Source: Sipunculus nudus
Lineage: Eukaryota > Annelida > Sipuncula > Golfingiida > Sipunculidae
Reading direction: 5' to 3'
Length of the DNA stretch: 64,000 nucleotides
Assembly: GCA_026874595.1 (NCBI GenBank)
Contig: CM049312.1
Location: 26,405,956 to 26,469,955, forward strand
Below are positions 48,212 through 57,384 of this stretch, piece after piece. The notes under the pieces are model-generated. The model was not told the origin of the DNA, ran no database searches, and saw only the letters and a program-made list of their open reading frames with translations. Position 1 is the stretch's first letter. Each line of letters opens with the position of its first letter. Made by a program: the position numbers and the translations under genes.

Positions 48212-51200
48212 ATGGGTACGGAATTTAAACCAAATGAAATTATACCACAATTAAGAGAAAATAGGAGCTTATTGTATACGTTAAAGAAAAATGAACTTGA
48301 AATTGTTGCTCTACATTTAAATATTGACATCATGGATGTATGCACTGTAGAGGGTTTAAGAAATGTACTTAAGAAATCATTATATGGTGATGTAGAAAGT
48401 AAAGAGGAATCTGATTTGGAGGAAAAACCTATTAAGGAACCTCTTGGGGCAACAGCTATTGACCCGATAGAACTAGAATTGAGAAAGTATGAACTTAAAT
48501 TGAAATATGAAGCTCAAGCTCAAGTTGAAATAGAAATTCGTAGATGTGAAATCGAAAGAGAAACGCAAATTAAGTTGAAAGAGTTAGAGTTACAAAATCC
48601 TCAAAATCGTAAAGCACATGAGCCGTCTGAATTCCTATTCAGAAATTCGACAAAAGTACCTCCCTTCAATGAAAAGGAAGTGGAGCGTTATTTCAGTTAT
48701 TTTGAACGGGTGGCCACTTTAATGGCTTGGCCTAAAGGCCAGTGGACCCTGTTGTTACAAAGCGTTCTGGTTGGTCGTGCCCAGGACGTTTACACTGCGC
48801 TCACAGACGAACAATGCAGGGATTACGACACTGTAAAAGAGGTCATTCTGAGAGCCTATGAATTAGTCCCCGAAGCGTATCGCTTAAAATTTAGGAATGC
48901 CACCAAAAGAGAAAATCAAACACATGTTGAATATGCTAGAGACAAAGAAAGTGCATTTAATAGATGGTGTCAGTCTATGAAAATTGATCAGGATTTTGAA
49001 AAACTCAAACAACTAATTTTGATAGAAGAGTTCAAAAGGCATATCCGTAGTCACATTAAAATATTTTTGGATGAACATAAAGTAAGAAATGTAAACGAGG
49101 CTGGTGTCCTGGCAGATGAATTTGCCTTGACGCACCGCCCCAGTTATACCAGTCACAGGAGGAGGTATGGTGAGAAAAGAGAAGGTAGCAAAAGCCCAAA
49201 ACTGGGTCGGAGAAAGGGTAGTCCCTACTATCGGGGTCACTCCGGCTCAGGTAAACCACAGTCCGATCATGGTAAACCCCAGTATAAAAGTCAATCTGAC
49301 TCTCCTGCTCAACATACAGAGGGACAACCTAGGACTGGACCCAAATATTGTACATTCTGTGAGTTCAAGGGGCATACAGAATCTGAGTGTTATAGAAAAA
49401 GATACGGTCAAAGTAAGCCTAAACCTAATGCGTTAACTGTTACGCAGAGCATGAAACCGGTAACAATGCCCAGTAAACTAGAGACTAAAGGTGAAACACA
49501 AAGCCCTGTCCACGAGAGCTTTCAGCCCTTTGTGTCAGATGGCTTTGTTCAGTTAGAGGGTAACCATGCAAGAAAGGCCCGTGTTAAAATCTTAAGGGAT
49601 ACCGGGGCAACCCAAAGCCTCGTTTTGAAATCTGTTCTTCCCTTCTCTAAAGAGAGTTACGCGGGGTGTTCAGTTCTAGTCCAGGGCGTTAATTCGGAAT
49701 TTTTAGAAGTTCCATTACACAGAGTGAAACTAGAATCTGATTTAGTCTCTGAATTTGTAACTGTAGGAGTTTGTTCAAAGTTGCCAGTAGAGGGCGTTTC
49801 GTTCCTCCTAGGCAACGATTTAGCTGGTGACAGAGTGAAAATTGATCCCAGAATGACAAAATTGCCGAGCACTGATAGGGACACAGACCTGCTCCAGCAG
49901 GAGTTTCCGGGCGTATTTCCAGGCTGTGTAGTGACTCGAGCGATGAGTAAAAAGGCAAGTCTGAAACCAGAGAGTTCTGTACTTGACCTCTCGCAAACCT
50001 TTATGGCGCATTCAAACGATGACGTCAGTGGCTTAAAGCCCGTTACGCGAGTAAATATTAAATCGCCCGCATGTGACCCAAGTGGCACACCCAGTCCAAA
50101 GGACTCTACTACAAATGTAGTACAGGGCAAACAGACCCTGAATAGAAATCTCCAAAGGAGTACAAACGGCGTGAAATCGCCTGATCAAAATGGGCATGAA
50201 CAGTTAAAGAAGGATAGGAGTGTTAAGAATGTAGAAGTTAGCATGAAAACTGATGATTTGATAGCAATGCAAAAGAAAGATCCTGATATTGCCTCCCTTA
50301 GAGAAAATGCCTTGACTAAAGAGGAAGCAGATAAAGTTCCAACTTGTTTCACCTTACAGAATGATGTACTAGTCAGAAAATATAGACCTCCCACCGTACC
50401 AGCGGACGAAACGTGGAAAACTCTTTATCAAATTGTAGTTCCCCCCGAGTATCGCCCAGAAATCTTAAAACTTGCACATGATCATCCTATGGCAGGACAT
50501 TTGGGTGTCAGGAAAACCAAACACAAAATTCTCCAACACTTCTATTGGCCCAAGTTAAAACGAGACGTGGCGAAATACTGTAAAACTTGTCATGTGTGTC
50601 AAATGATTGGAAAACCAACCCACCAAATTAGTCCTGCGCCACTCTCGCCCATACCAACAACACATGATGCGTTTGAATCAGTAATACTTGACTGTGTAGG
50701 ACCGCTAAGAAAAACTAAACATGGCAATGAATATGTTCTAACTATCATGTGTACTGCAACTAGATTTCCAGAAGCTATTCCTCTTAGAACTATATCTGCA
50801 AAGAAAATTGTTGAAGCTCTGGTTAAATTTTTTACTACTTTTGGCTTACCAAGAACAATACAAACGGATCAAGGTTCAAATTTCATGTCAAATATATTTG
50901 CCCAGGTTATGGCAGAGCTAGGCATAAAACACTACAAATCCAGTGCCTACCATCCTGAGAGTCAAGGTGCTCTAGAGCGATTTCACCAAACTCTCAAAAA
51001 CATGATTAGAGCTTATTGTCTTGACACTGGGAACCAGTGGGATGAGGGGTTACCCTTTTTGATATTTGCAGCCCGAGAAGCAGTGCAAGAAAGCTTAGGG
51101 TTTAGCCCTTTTGAATTAGTGTATGGGCACTGTGTAAGAGGCCCCCTGGCGGTGTTAAAAGACACTTGGATGGAAAACAGTTCTCAAAGTAGCTTGTTAA

Positions 51201-53041
51201 AATATGTTCAGGAATTCAAGGAGAAATTAAGTAGGGCGAATGAAATCGCCCAAGAACATTTAAAGAAAGCCCAAAACAAAATGAAAGTATGGTATGACAA
51301 AAAGACGACAAAAAGAGAATTTAAATCTGGTGATAAAGTTCTGGTATTATTCCCAATTCCAGGACATCCCCTGCAAGCAAAATACTCTGGACCATACAAA
51401 GTTGTTGAGAAGAAATCAGATTTGAATTATGTAATTGATACTCCTGATCGTAGAAAGTCGCAACAACTTTGTCATATAAATATGTTGAAAGAATATCATG
51501 ACAGATCAGCGGAAACATGTCGATCTAGTCCTCCCCAAACAAATTTGGTACTCATTAAAGAAACTGAAAAGAATGCCGAGGATGTTCTCATGAAGAAAAC
51601 TGAACATCCTGTAAAACTGAACAACTCTGATATTTTAAATAATTTAGATCAGAAATTGTCACATTTGGATTTCGATCAGTTATCAGAGTTGAAGGAAATC
51701 CTGATAAATTATGACTCTTTATTTCCTGATGTCCCCAGTAGAACTAATGTACTACAGCATGATGTAGACGTAGGAGATGCTTCCCCTATTAAACAGGCAT
51801 CATATAGAGCTGGTCCCCAAAAGTTACAAGCCATAAAGAATGAAATAAAGTATATGATAGAGAATGATATTATTGAAAACAGCAGTAGTGCCTGGAGTTC
51901 CCCATGTTTGTTGATAAAGAAGCCTGATATGACCTACAGATTTTGTACAGACTATCGAAAAGTTAACACTGTAACAATAACAGATACTTACCCTTTGCCC
52001 AGAGTGGAAGATTGCATTGATAGGATTGGATCTGCTACGTATATTAGCAAGTTAGATCTGTTAAAAGGTTATTGGCAGGTACCTCTTACCGAACGGGCTA
52101 AGCAAATATCTGCGTTTGTAACGCCAAACGGTTTGTTCCAGTACAAAGTTATGCCCTTCGGAATGAAAAATGCGCCAGCCTGCTTCATGAGACTTATGAA
52201 TTGTGTATTATCTGGCTTAGATAACTGTACTTGCTATATTGATGATGTTGTTGTATACAATCACATATGGGAAGATCATAAACAAAGTTTGGTAGAACTC
52301 TTTAAGAGACTGAAAAAAGCAGGATTGACAGTTAATCTTGCCAAGAGTGATTTTTGTCGTGCAACTGTAACATATTTAGGGCACGAAGTAGGTCAAGGTT
52401 GTGTAAAACCAATTGCCAGTAATGTATCTGCTATCGTAGAATTTCCAGTTCCTTCTAATCGCAAGGAACTAATGCGATTCTTAGGAATGACTGGGTATTA
52501 CAGGAAATTTTGTCAAAACTTTGCAGAAGTTGTAAATCCGTTAACGGACCTATTGAAAAAGGACAGAAAATTCCATTGGAATAAAAACTGTCGAAATGCT
52601 TTTGAAAGAGCCAAAGCTATATTACAAAGTGCACCTGTGTTACAGGCTCCAAATTTTGATAAACCGTTTTCTCTCATGACGGATGCCAGCGATTGCGGTG
52701 TAGGCGCTGTGCTCATCCAAGACGATGACTTTAACATAAGTCATCCGGTTTGCTACTATTCAAAGAAATTTTTACCTCATCAAAAGAATTATTCTACTAT
52801 TGAAAAGGAAACTCTGTCACTATTGATGGCGTTACAGCACTTTGAAGTATATTTGGGCTCTACGCCTTATGAAATAACTGTTTATACAGATCATAATCCC
52901 ATAACATTTCTTCATAAGATGAAGAATAATAATCAGAGATTAATGAGATGGAGTCTAGCCCTGACAGAGTTTAACCTAGTTATCAAACACATTAAGGGCT
53001 CCGATAACATAATCGCTGATACGTTATCAAGACGTCATTAA
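48212..53041 (+). CDS. gag-pol: Gag-Pol polyprotein of the Gmr1-like element (Gag-PR-IN-RT-RH)
   Basis: One uninterrupted 1,609-codon frame. Residues about 90-130 are a charged coiled coil. About 150-300 is a capsid region resembling a SCAN domain (YDTVKEVILRAYELVPEAYR). A CCHC zinc knuckle follows at 380-393. Protease has DTGA at 463-466. Integrase follows directly: an HHCC zinc finger (H758, H763, C793, C796), catalytic D827, D886 and E922 with exact D-x35-E spacing, and a GPY/F module near 1060. Reverse transcriptase comes after integrase, with YIDD at 1342-1345 and its end running into RNase H (Asp1491 in MTDASDCGVGA, then YTDHNP), which closes the protein at IADTLSRRH. Gag and Pol share a frame, so no frameshift is needed. 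Ty3 sequences normally have RT-RH before integrase; this order is that of the Gmr1 group. No inactivating change was seen. Confidence 0.96.
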   Translation: MGTEFKPNEIIPQLRENRSLLYTLKKNELEIVALHLNIDIMDVCTVEGLRNVLKKSLYGDVESKEESDLEEKPIKEPLGATAIDPIELELRKYELKLKYEAQAQVEIEIRRCEIERETQIKLKELELQNPQNRKAHEPSEFLFRNSTKVPPFNEKEVERYFSYFERVATLMAWPKGQWTLLLQSVLVGRAQDVYTALTDEQCRDYDTVKEVILRAYELVPEAYRLKFRNATKRENQTHVEYARDKESAFNRWCQSMKIDQDFEKLKQLILIEEFKRHIRSHIKIFLDEHKVRNVNEAGVLADEFALTHRPSYTSHRRRYGEKREGSKSPKLGRRKGSPYYRGHSGSGKPQSDHGKPQYKSQSDSPAQHTEGQPRTGPKYCTFCEFKGHTESECYRKRYGQSKPKPNALTVTQSMKPVTMPSKLETKGETQSPVHESFQPFVSDGFVQLEGNHARKARVKILRDTGATQSLVLKSVLPFSKESYAGCSVLVQGVNSEFLEVPLHRVKLESDLVSEFVTVGVCSKLPVEGVSFLLGNDLAGDRVKIDPRMTKLPSTDRDTDLLQQEFPGVFPGCVVTRAMSKKASLKPESSVLDLSQTFMAHSNDDVSGLKPVTRVNIKSPACDPSGTPSPKDSTTNVVQGKQTLNRNLQRSTNGVKSPDQNGHEQLKKDRSVKNVEVSMKTDDLIAMQKKDPDIASLRENALTKEEADKVPTCFTLQNDVLVRKYRPPTVPADETWKTLYQIVVPPEYRPEILKLAHDHPMAGHLGVRKTKHKILQHFYWPKLKRDVAKYCKTCHVCQMIGKPTHQISPAPLSPIPTTHDAFESVILDCVGPLRKTKHGNEYVLTIMCTATRFPEAIPLRTISAKKIVEALVKFFTTFGLPRTIQTDQGSNFMSNIFAQVMAELGIKHYKSSAYHPESQGALERFHQTLKNMIRAYCLDTGNQWDEGLPFLIFAAREAVQESLGFSPFELVYGHCVRGPLAVLKDTWMENSSQSSLLKYVQEFKEKLSRANEIAQEHLKKAQNKMKVWYDKKTTKREFKSGDKVLVLFPIPGHPLQAKYSGPYKVVEKKSDLNYVIDTPDRRKSQQLCHINMLKEYHDRSAETCRSSPPQTNLVLIKETEKNAEDVLMKKTEHPVKLNNSDILNNLDQKLSHLDFDQLSELKEILINYDSLFPDVPSRTNVLQHDVDVGDASPIKQASYRAGPQKLQAIKNEIKYMIENDIIENSSSAWSSPCLLIKKPDMTYRFCTDYRKVNTVTITDTYPLPRVEDCIDRIGSATYISKLDLLKGYWQVPLTERAKQISAFVTPNGLFQYKVMPFGMKNAPACFMRLMNCVLSGLDNCTCYIDDVVVYNHIWEDHKQSLVELFKRLKKAGLTVNLAKSDFCRATVTYLGHEVGQGCVKPIASNVSAIVEFPVPSNRKELMRFLGMTGYYRKFCQNFAEVVNPLTDLLKKDRKFHWNKNCRNAFERAKAILQSAPVLQAPNFDKPFSLMTDASDCGVGAVLIQDDDFNISHPVCYYSKKFLPHQKNYSTIEKETLSLLMALQHFEVYLGSTPYEITVYTDHNPITFLHKMKNNNQRLMRWSLALTEFNLVIKHIKGSDNIIADTLSRRH

Positions 53042-53263
53042 TTTTGATCTGATGATTGATTCTTGTTATAGCCTCGGACATGTTTTGTCCTTTGGAAGAG
53101 TTGTATTACATATATTACATGTATTAAGATATTGCTGATTATACTATTTGTGATGATGATAATTAATTAGCTGTAAGAAGCATAAACTAATGCTTAAGAT
53201 GTCAAACTAATCATATACTCGTCATACAGTGCTAATGCTTTGCTCTCCTTACCTTCTTTCTTT

Positions 53264-53275
53264 TAAGGGTGGGGG
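53264..53275 (+). promoter_or_regulatory. polypurine tract
   Basis: aagggtggggg immediately upstream of the 3' LTR, the expected plus-strand primer. Confidence 0.75.
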
Positions 53276-54003
53276 TGTTGCATGGACGTCACCCGGACAT
53301 CGGAAGATGGCGCCACGAAGTGGTGTGGCCGCCCCCGTTTCCACGCTTATGGATCCACCCCGCTATCAGTGACTACTGACGCGCTTTTAGAAACATAAAA
53401 ACTATTCTTGGACCATTCAGTACTGGTTTTGCAGTTCTGCCGGCGCTATCGTTTCTCTCAAGCAAAACCACAAACTTCTGCGGTTTCCACCCATTGTTGA
53501 AAACCTATAAAACGAACTCGCCTGCAGTACGAGGCGGGACTATTGACTTCGCCAACGCCACGTTGCTGTTATCCCCGGGGACCGTGACCGTGGGCTCTTG
53601 GTCCCCAAGCCCACGGAATGCCATGAAACACGCCATGAACTTTATTATTTAGGAAGAGGAGAGACTTTGTTTGTTTGGTGCCACATGGATTAATACAGGA
53701 CTTCAGTTTTGTGTGTGCCCGAATTATGTGTTGATGATGGACTTCAGTTTCTCGTATACCGGATTCAGTTAAGTATTTCGTTACAGTTCGTTATTTAGAG
53801 ACTCAGTTTTCGTCAGAGACTTGGTTATACATTACGTAATGAATTGACTATTATATTATTTGTGTATGAATGTAAATATTGTAATATAGGAATATAGCAC
53901 TGTTTTTGCTCCCATATTTTGGTTACGTATTCATTTGAAGAGAACGTGTCTGAGCATATGTGTTACGGTTCGGCCTGAGTTGTTTGGTGTGAAAAGGGAC
54001 CGT

Positions 54004-54007
<4 letters not shown>
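53276..54007 (+). repeat. 3' LTR of the Gmr1-like element
   Basis: 732 bp, differing from the 5' LTR by one substitution and a 2-bp gap. TATAAAA is at 53506-53512. Confidence 0.95.
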
Positions 54008-54038
<31 letters not shown>

Positions 54039-54344
54039 CCGCTTGTTTTGTTAGTCTTATTGTAAGAAAAACAAATACAAGTGATTACAGTTTTATTACC
54101 ATGTCACCTGGCCTGCCACAAACTTCATGGTTCATTGCTCTAAAGGCAGGCTGCATTCACAGGTAACCGACACTCATTATGATTAATTATGAGTTCACTT
54201 AATTTAAATCTTACAAGCACAGTTATATAAACTGATTTTTATGTTTTTAATATGATAAAATCACACACATATATAATTAGGTTTAAATAAATACATAATC
54301 GTTCGTATAACTTTATTTATATGATATCATATGCTATTGTGGTT

Positions 54345-54482
54345 GTTTAGCGGGGGTTATTGCCCGTTGGATAATTGGCACAGAGGGTATTTTTTTCTGG
54401 GCGGTAAATATGGGGGGGGGGGGGGGAGTAATTGTGTCGGCGGTTATGGTCTGGAGAAAATTGTCCGGGGGTGATTTTCCTG
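54345..54482. repeat. short inverted counterpart of the ccccggacaataa array
   Basis: ggggttattgcccg, ggataattgg, gtaattgtgtcgg and attgtccgggggtg are reverse-complement relatives of the 46.2-46.9 kb units, with a G-run at 54413-54426. Confidence 0.6.
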
Positions 54483-55242
54483 TTGCCTGAATAAAGATGC
54501 ACAATAAACCTTATCTCTCTATTCATGTTTTCAATACTTTATTAAAACATGACATTTTAATTTCCTTGGAGACAAAATTACTTTCATGTAATCTGCAGCC
54601 AAACAATTAAAACGATCTGAATTATATTTTAATCGGGATTATCAAAATCCAGGAAATATGCTTCTCAACTTTCTTTCCAACCCTTCTGCATTTCCTTCCG
54701 TTAATGCTGGTGCCATCCCCTGCATGCTTGCAAAAGGCTTCGTTTCAAAATATCAGTTTGAAAAACGCACTCTTATAAGTTCATTTCTTACATTAAGTCC
54801 ACTTTGTGCAGTATTAAGTTCTTCCTCCTTTACTTGAGGGCCCACGTCGTTTTCCTCAAAATTCTCCTCATCTTCTATTGGTATATTGTTGTCAATGCAA
54901 ATATTGTGTAGCACATGGCAAGCGGTGATTAAGCACACACCGTTGAGGCGAGTAAAGCAAACATCCTCCATATTTTTGCAGGCAAAGAAATCTCATCTTG
55001 AGAACACCAAAGGCTTGTTCTACAACACTTCGAGCTCTTTTGTGACGGGCATTGTATCTTTCTTCTCTCCGGTTTCTAGGTTCACGAACAGGTGTGAGCA
55101 GGTACGGGAGCAGTGGGTATCTGTAATTTATATACAGGAATAATGAACAATTCTTGAAAAAAAAGATAATTTATATAACATTAACATACATTGCGTATTA
55201 AGGGTTTATAATTTAACCAAATAATACCTTTTCTTATTTCAG

Positions 55243-55530
55243 ATGGCTAGCCTTGTGTTCATGGCGGCGCATGACTGCTCAAGGGCCTTTGAATTAGCAA
55301 GATTTCTAAAACTACGGGTTAAAGAAAAACTTGTTGCAACACTGACATTCGACAATCAACATGGCGGCCATTTTCTGGAGCATTTCCTGGATATGATGGG
55401 CGTACTCCTTCTACATGTCGACCCTTGTCATTCACGGGACTGTCCATATCAGTGTATAGAAGACTGCTTTAACAGTTTGACAGAGAGCATCACTGATGGC
55501 TGCTTACAAGACGACTGGAAGCCTTATTAA
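55243..55530 (+). CDS. unrecognised 95-codon ORF behind a splice acceptor
   Basis: Lies on the + strand inside the transposase intron. Its ATG follows directly after a good acceptor (ttttcttatttcag). The sequence is Cys/His/Asp-rich near its end (HVDPCHSRDCPYQCIEDC) and I recognise no family. The strong donor at 46193, just past the Myb-like gene, could join to it. The joined reading would start with an ATG overlapping the Myb stop codon (taatgcag) and run in frame into this ORF. It could instead be chance or an exon of a lost gene. Confidence 0.3.
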   Translation: MASLVFMAAHDCSRAFELARFLKLRVKEKLVATLTFDNQHGGHFLEHFLDMMGVLLLHVDPCHSRDCPYQCIEDCFNSLTESITDGCLQDDWKPY

Positions 55531-56310
55531 TATTTATTTTCCGAGGTAATCATTCTCACAAGCTGAGATATCTTTTGATTTAAATCATATTTTGTATTAG
55601 TAATATGTCTATTCTAGCATTTGCCAATTCAGTAAAAGTCTTCTGGGTCCATAAATAAACACTAGAATTTTCAATTTCTTAACACAAGTTCAGAAAATGT
55701 GATGATCAGCAACTAGCCTTCACCCATGCACTCTAAAACTATACACATTTGCTTGCTGTGGTTTTTACTTAGGAGCAATGCATGCATTTTATCTAGTTTT
55801 GGTTGATAAAGTTTAATTTTATTTCTGATCAAAAATATATAAAGGTTGTAATTCTTTATATGTAAATCATGCATTTTATTTTTGTAATCTGTTTATAACA
55901 AAATGTAGCAGAATTATACAAATCTCTGGGGTCTACGAATGAGGAATAACATTTTTTTTAGACAAAAGTTCATAAAAGTGGATAATGATCGTTTAGGGTT
56001 TGTTTATAAACTGAAATACATGAACATTGCCTTTTTTTTTTATTTGACTTTAAACTATTATAGCGTATATATTAAGGTTACCAAATATTTCTGCTCAGAT
56101 GTTGGTTAAGAGCGATGCCTGTGATGAGTCGGATTTACATATACGTTATAATTAGCTGTGCTGCTACATGAGTAACATAAAACATACTGCATGTCAGATT
56201 AATTCTTGCGGTTCAGGGATTTTCTGCTATGTTGTATATTGCTGTAATTCTATCAAATAAACATTTTTTTTTTTGCAAAATGTGAATTTTGTGTTCATTA
56301 AAGATCATAT
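55531..56310. other. transposase intron, non-coding part
   Basis: AT-rich intronic sequence of the Harbinger transposase gene, with several T-runs. Confidence 0.6.
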
Positions 56311-57169
56311 ACTCACCCACTCTCACGCAGTAACCAGCTATTTCCTATTTCACCATTCCGGAACTTCTCGGCAATGGTACTGTTTTCCCAAATATAGCTG
56401 TCGTGAATACTGCCTGGATACTGCACCACAGCACAGATGAATTTACGTGATAGTTCAGCGATAGCTTGAATATTTATTGCGTGAAATCCCTTCCTACACA
56501 AATATAAATGTTCATCTGCTGAAGGCTTCCTTATTGGAATCAAGCTTTCATCAACTGCTCCCAAGCTTTCATCAACTGCTCCCAAAGTATTTGAAAACTT
56601 GCGAAATCGTGAAATTTCTGTTTTAGTTCACGCTGTCCTTGCTCGGCACTGGGAAATGAGATATATGTGTTGACTCTTCTACACAGTTCATTAGACACTC
56701 TGTGTATGCACCTTGAAACTGTTGATTTGTGAATACCGTGGCTCTTCTACACAGTTCATTAGACACTCTGTGTATGCACCTTGAAACTGTTGATTTGTGA
56801 ATACCGTGGCTATCTCCAACTACTGCCTGAAAACTTCCGGTTCCATAAAATCGTAGTGCCGTTAATACCTGTAATGTTACTGGAACAGCATGGTTACGTC
56901 TTGTTGACGATTCGATATCGCCTTTAAGTTCATTACATAAACTTAGTATGGCTTCCCGATTCAACCTATACTTTGCAATGAGTTCATCATCAGTCAAAGT
57001 ATCCAGCGGGTGTGTTCGATCTCGAAACACACGTTCCCTACGAAATGCGTTTCGGTACTGTTCGTCCACTTCGTTCTGTATCAGATGGTAAATTGCCGCC
57101 ATGCTGACACGTGGGACTTTCTTGTCTGAGAATAGCCTGTGTCTGTTCAATCTTATACTGGAATTACAC

Positions 57170-57306
57170 TTGCGATGGGCTTGCGAGCCCGATTTTGACA
57201 TCGCAAATTACGGGTGGTTTGCGATACGTCGCATCAAGGCTATCCTTTAATGCAACTGACCATGGACCTTGCGAGGCTGTTGCGACGCCTTGCAGCCTTG
57301 CGATGC
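57170..57306. repeat. Harbinger right sub-terminal motif cluster
   Basis: Repeated ttgcgat, ttgcgag, atcgcaaa and ttgcgac words, counterpart of the left cluster at 45220-45320. Confidence 0.6.
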
Positions 57307-57384
57307 TGTTATGCAACAGGCCCCTGGTATCCGTTTTGCGGGCAACAGATACATGTTACCCCCTTTTTTAGGCAGAAACGACCT

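Larger units (their letters stand above)
47322..54007 (+). mobile_element. Gmr1-like Ty3-type LTR retrotransposon, 6,686 bp, apparently intact
   Basis: LTRs of 734 and 732 bp start TGTTGC and end GTAACA. They differ only by one substitution (ggtccct/ggtcccc) and a 2-bp indel (actttatgttt/actttgttt). Directly after the 5' LTR is a primer-binding-type TGGCGACCGCGACGAGAC (48059). Directly before the 3' LTR is a polypurine tract, aagggtggggg. One ORF encodes Gag and Pol with integrase ahead of reverse transcriptase. No envelope ORF is present. The target is a (TA)n tract, so the duplication (atat, possibly 4 bp) cannot be measured with certainty. The insertion lies between the two genes of a Harbinger transposon. 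Confidence 0.96.
54753..57102 (-). pseudogene. HARBI1-like Harbinger transposase, two exons, frameshifted
   Basis: The DDE-type nuclease of PIF/Harbinger elements. Exon 1 starts best at MAAIYHLIQNEV (57102); the upstream ATG at 57201 lies in the sub-terminal repeat. It contains the helix-turn-helix-like part (LTALRFYGTGSFQAVVGDSHG; ISTVSRC-type) and then a 68-bp tandem duplication (56674-56741, 56742-56809) that shifts the frame. The core resumes near 56585: GAVDESL is duplicated in frame and followed by IPIRKP and YPGSIHDSYIWENS, giving the first two catalytic Asp. The exon ends at a GTGAGT donor (56311-56316). A 1.2-kb intron ends in ttacag (55121-55126). Exon 2 reads YPLLPYLLTPV, then RARSVVEQAFGVLK with the catalytic Glu, and shifts frame again at a gtgtgtg before LITACHVLHNIC. 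The stop is at 54753. Confidence 0.85.
45205..57323. mobile_element. PIF/Harbinger DNA transposon, carrying a nested LTR retrotransposon
   Basis: The ends are perfect 15-bp inverted repeats, gggcctgttgcataa (45205-45219) and ttatgcaacaggccc (57309-57323). They are flanked by a CTG duplication (45202-45204 and 57324-57326), the 3-bp CWG/TWA class expected of Harbinger. Inside are the two genes typical of the superfamily, in convergent order: a Myb/SANT-like protein (+) and a HARBI1-like nuclease (-). Without the 6,686-bp retrotransposon the element is about 5.4 kb. Both ends carry clusters of ttgcga/tcgcaa motifs. Both genes are frameshifted, so this copy should not move on its own unless a relative supplies the proteins. 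Confidence 0.9.

Noticed and set aside
48212-53041. Classification as Ty1/copia because integrase precedes RT
   Set aside because: The RT, integrase GPY/F module and single-frame layout are Ty3-like. Order alone is not enough.
48212-53041. Endogenous retrovirus with envelope
   Set aside because: Only non-coding sequence (53042-53263) lies between the pol stop and the polypurine tract.
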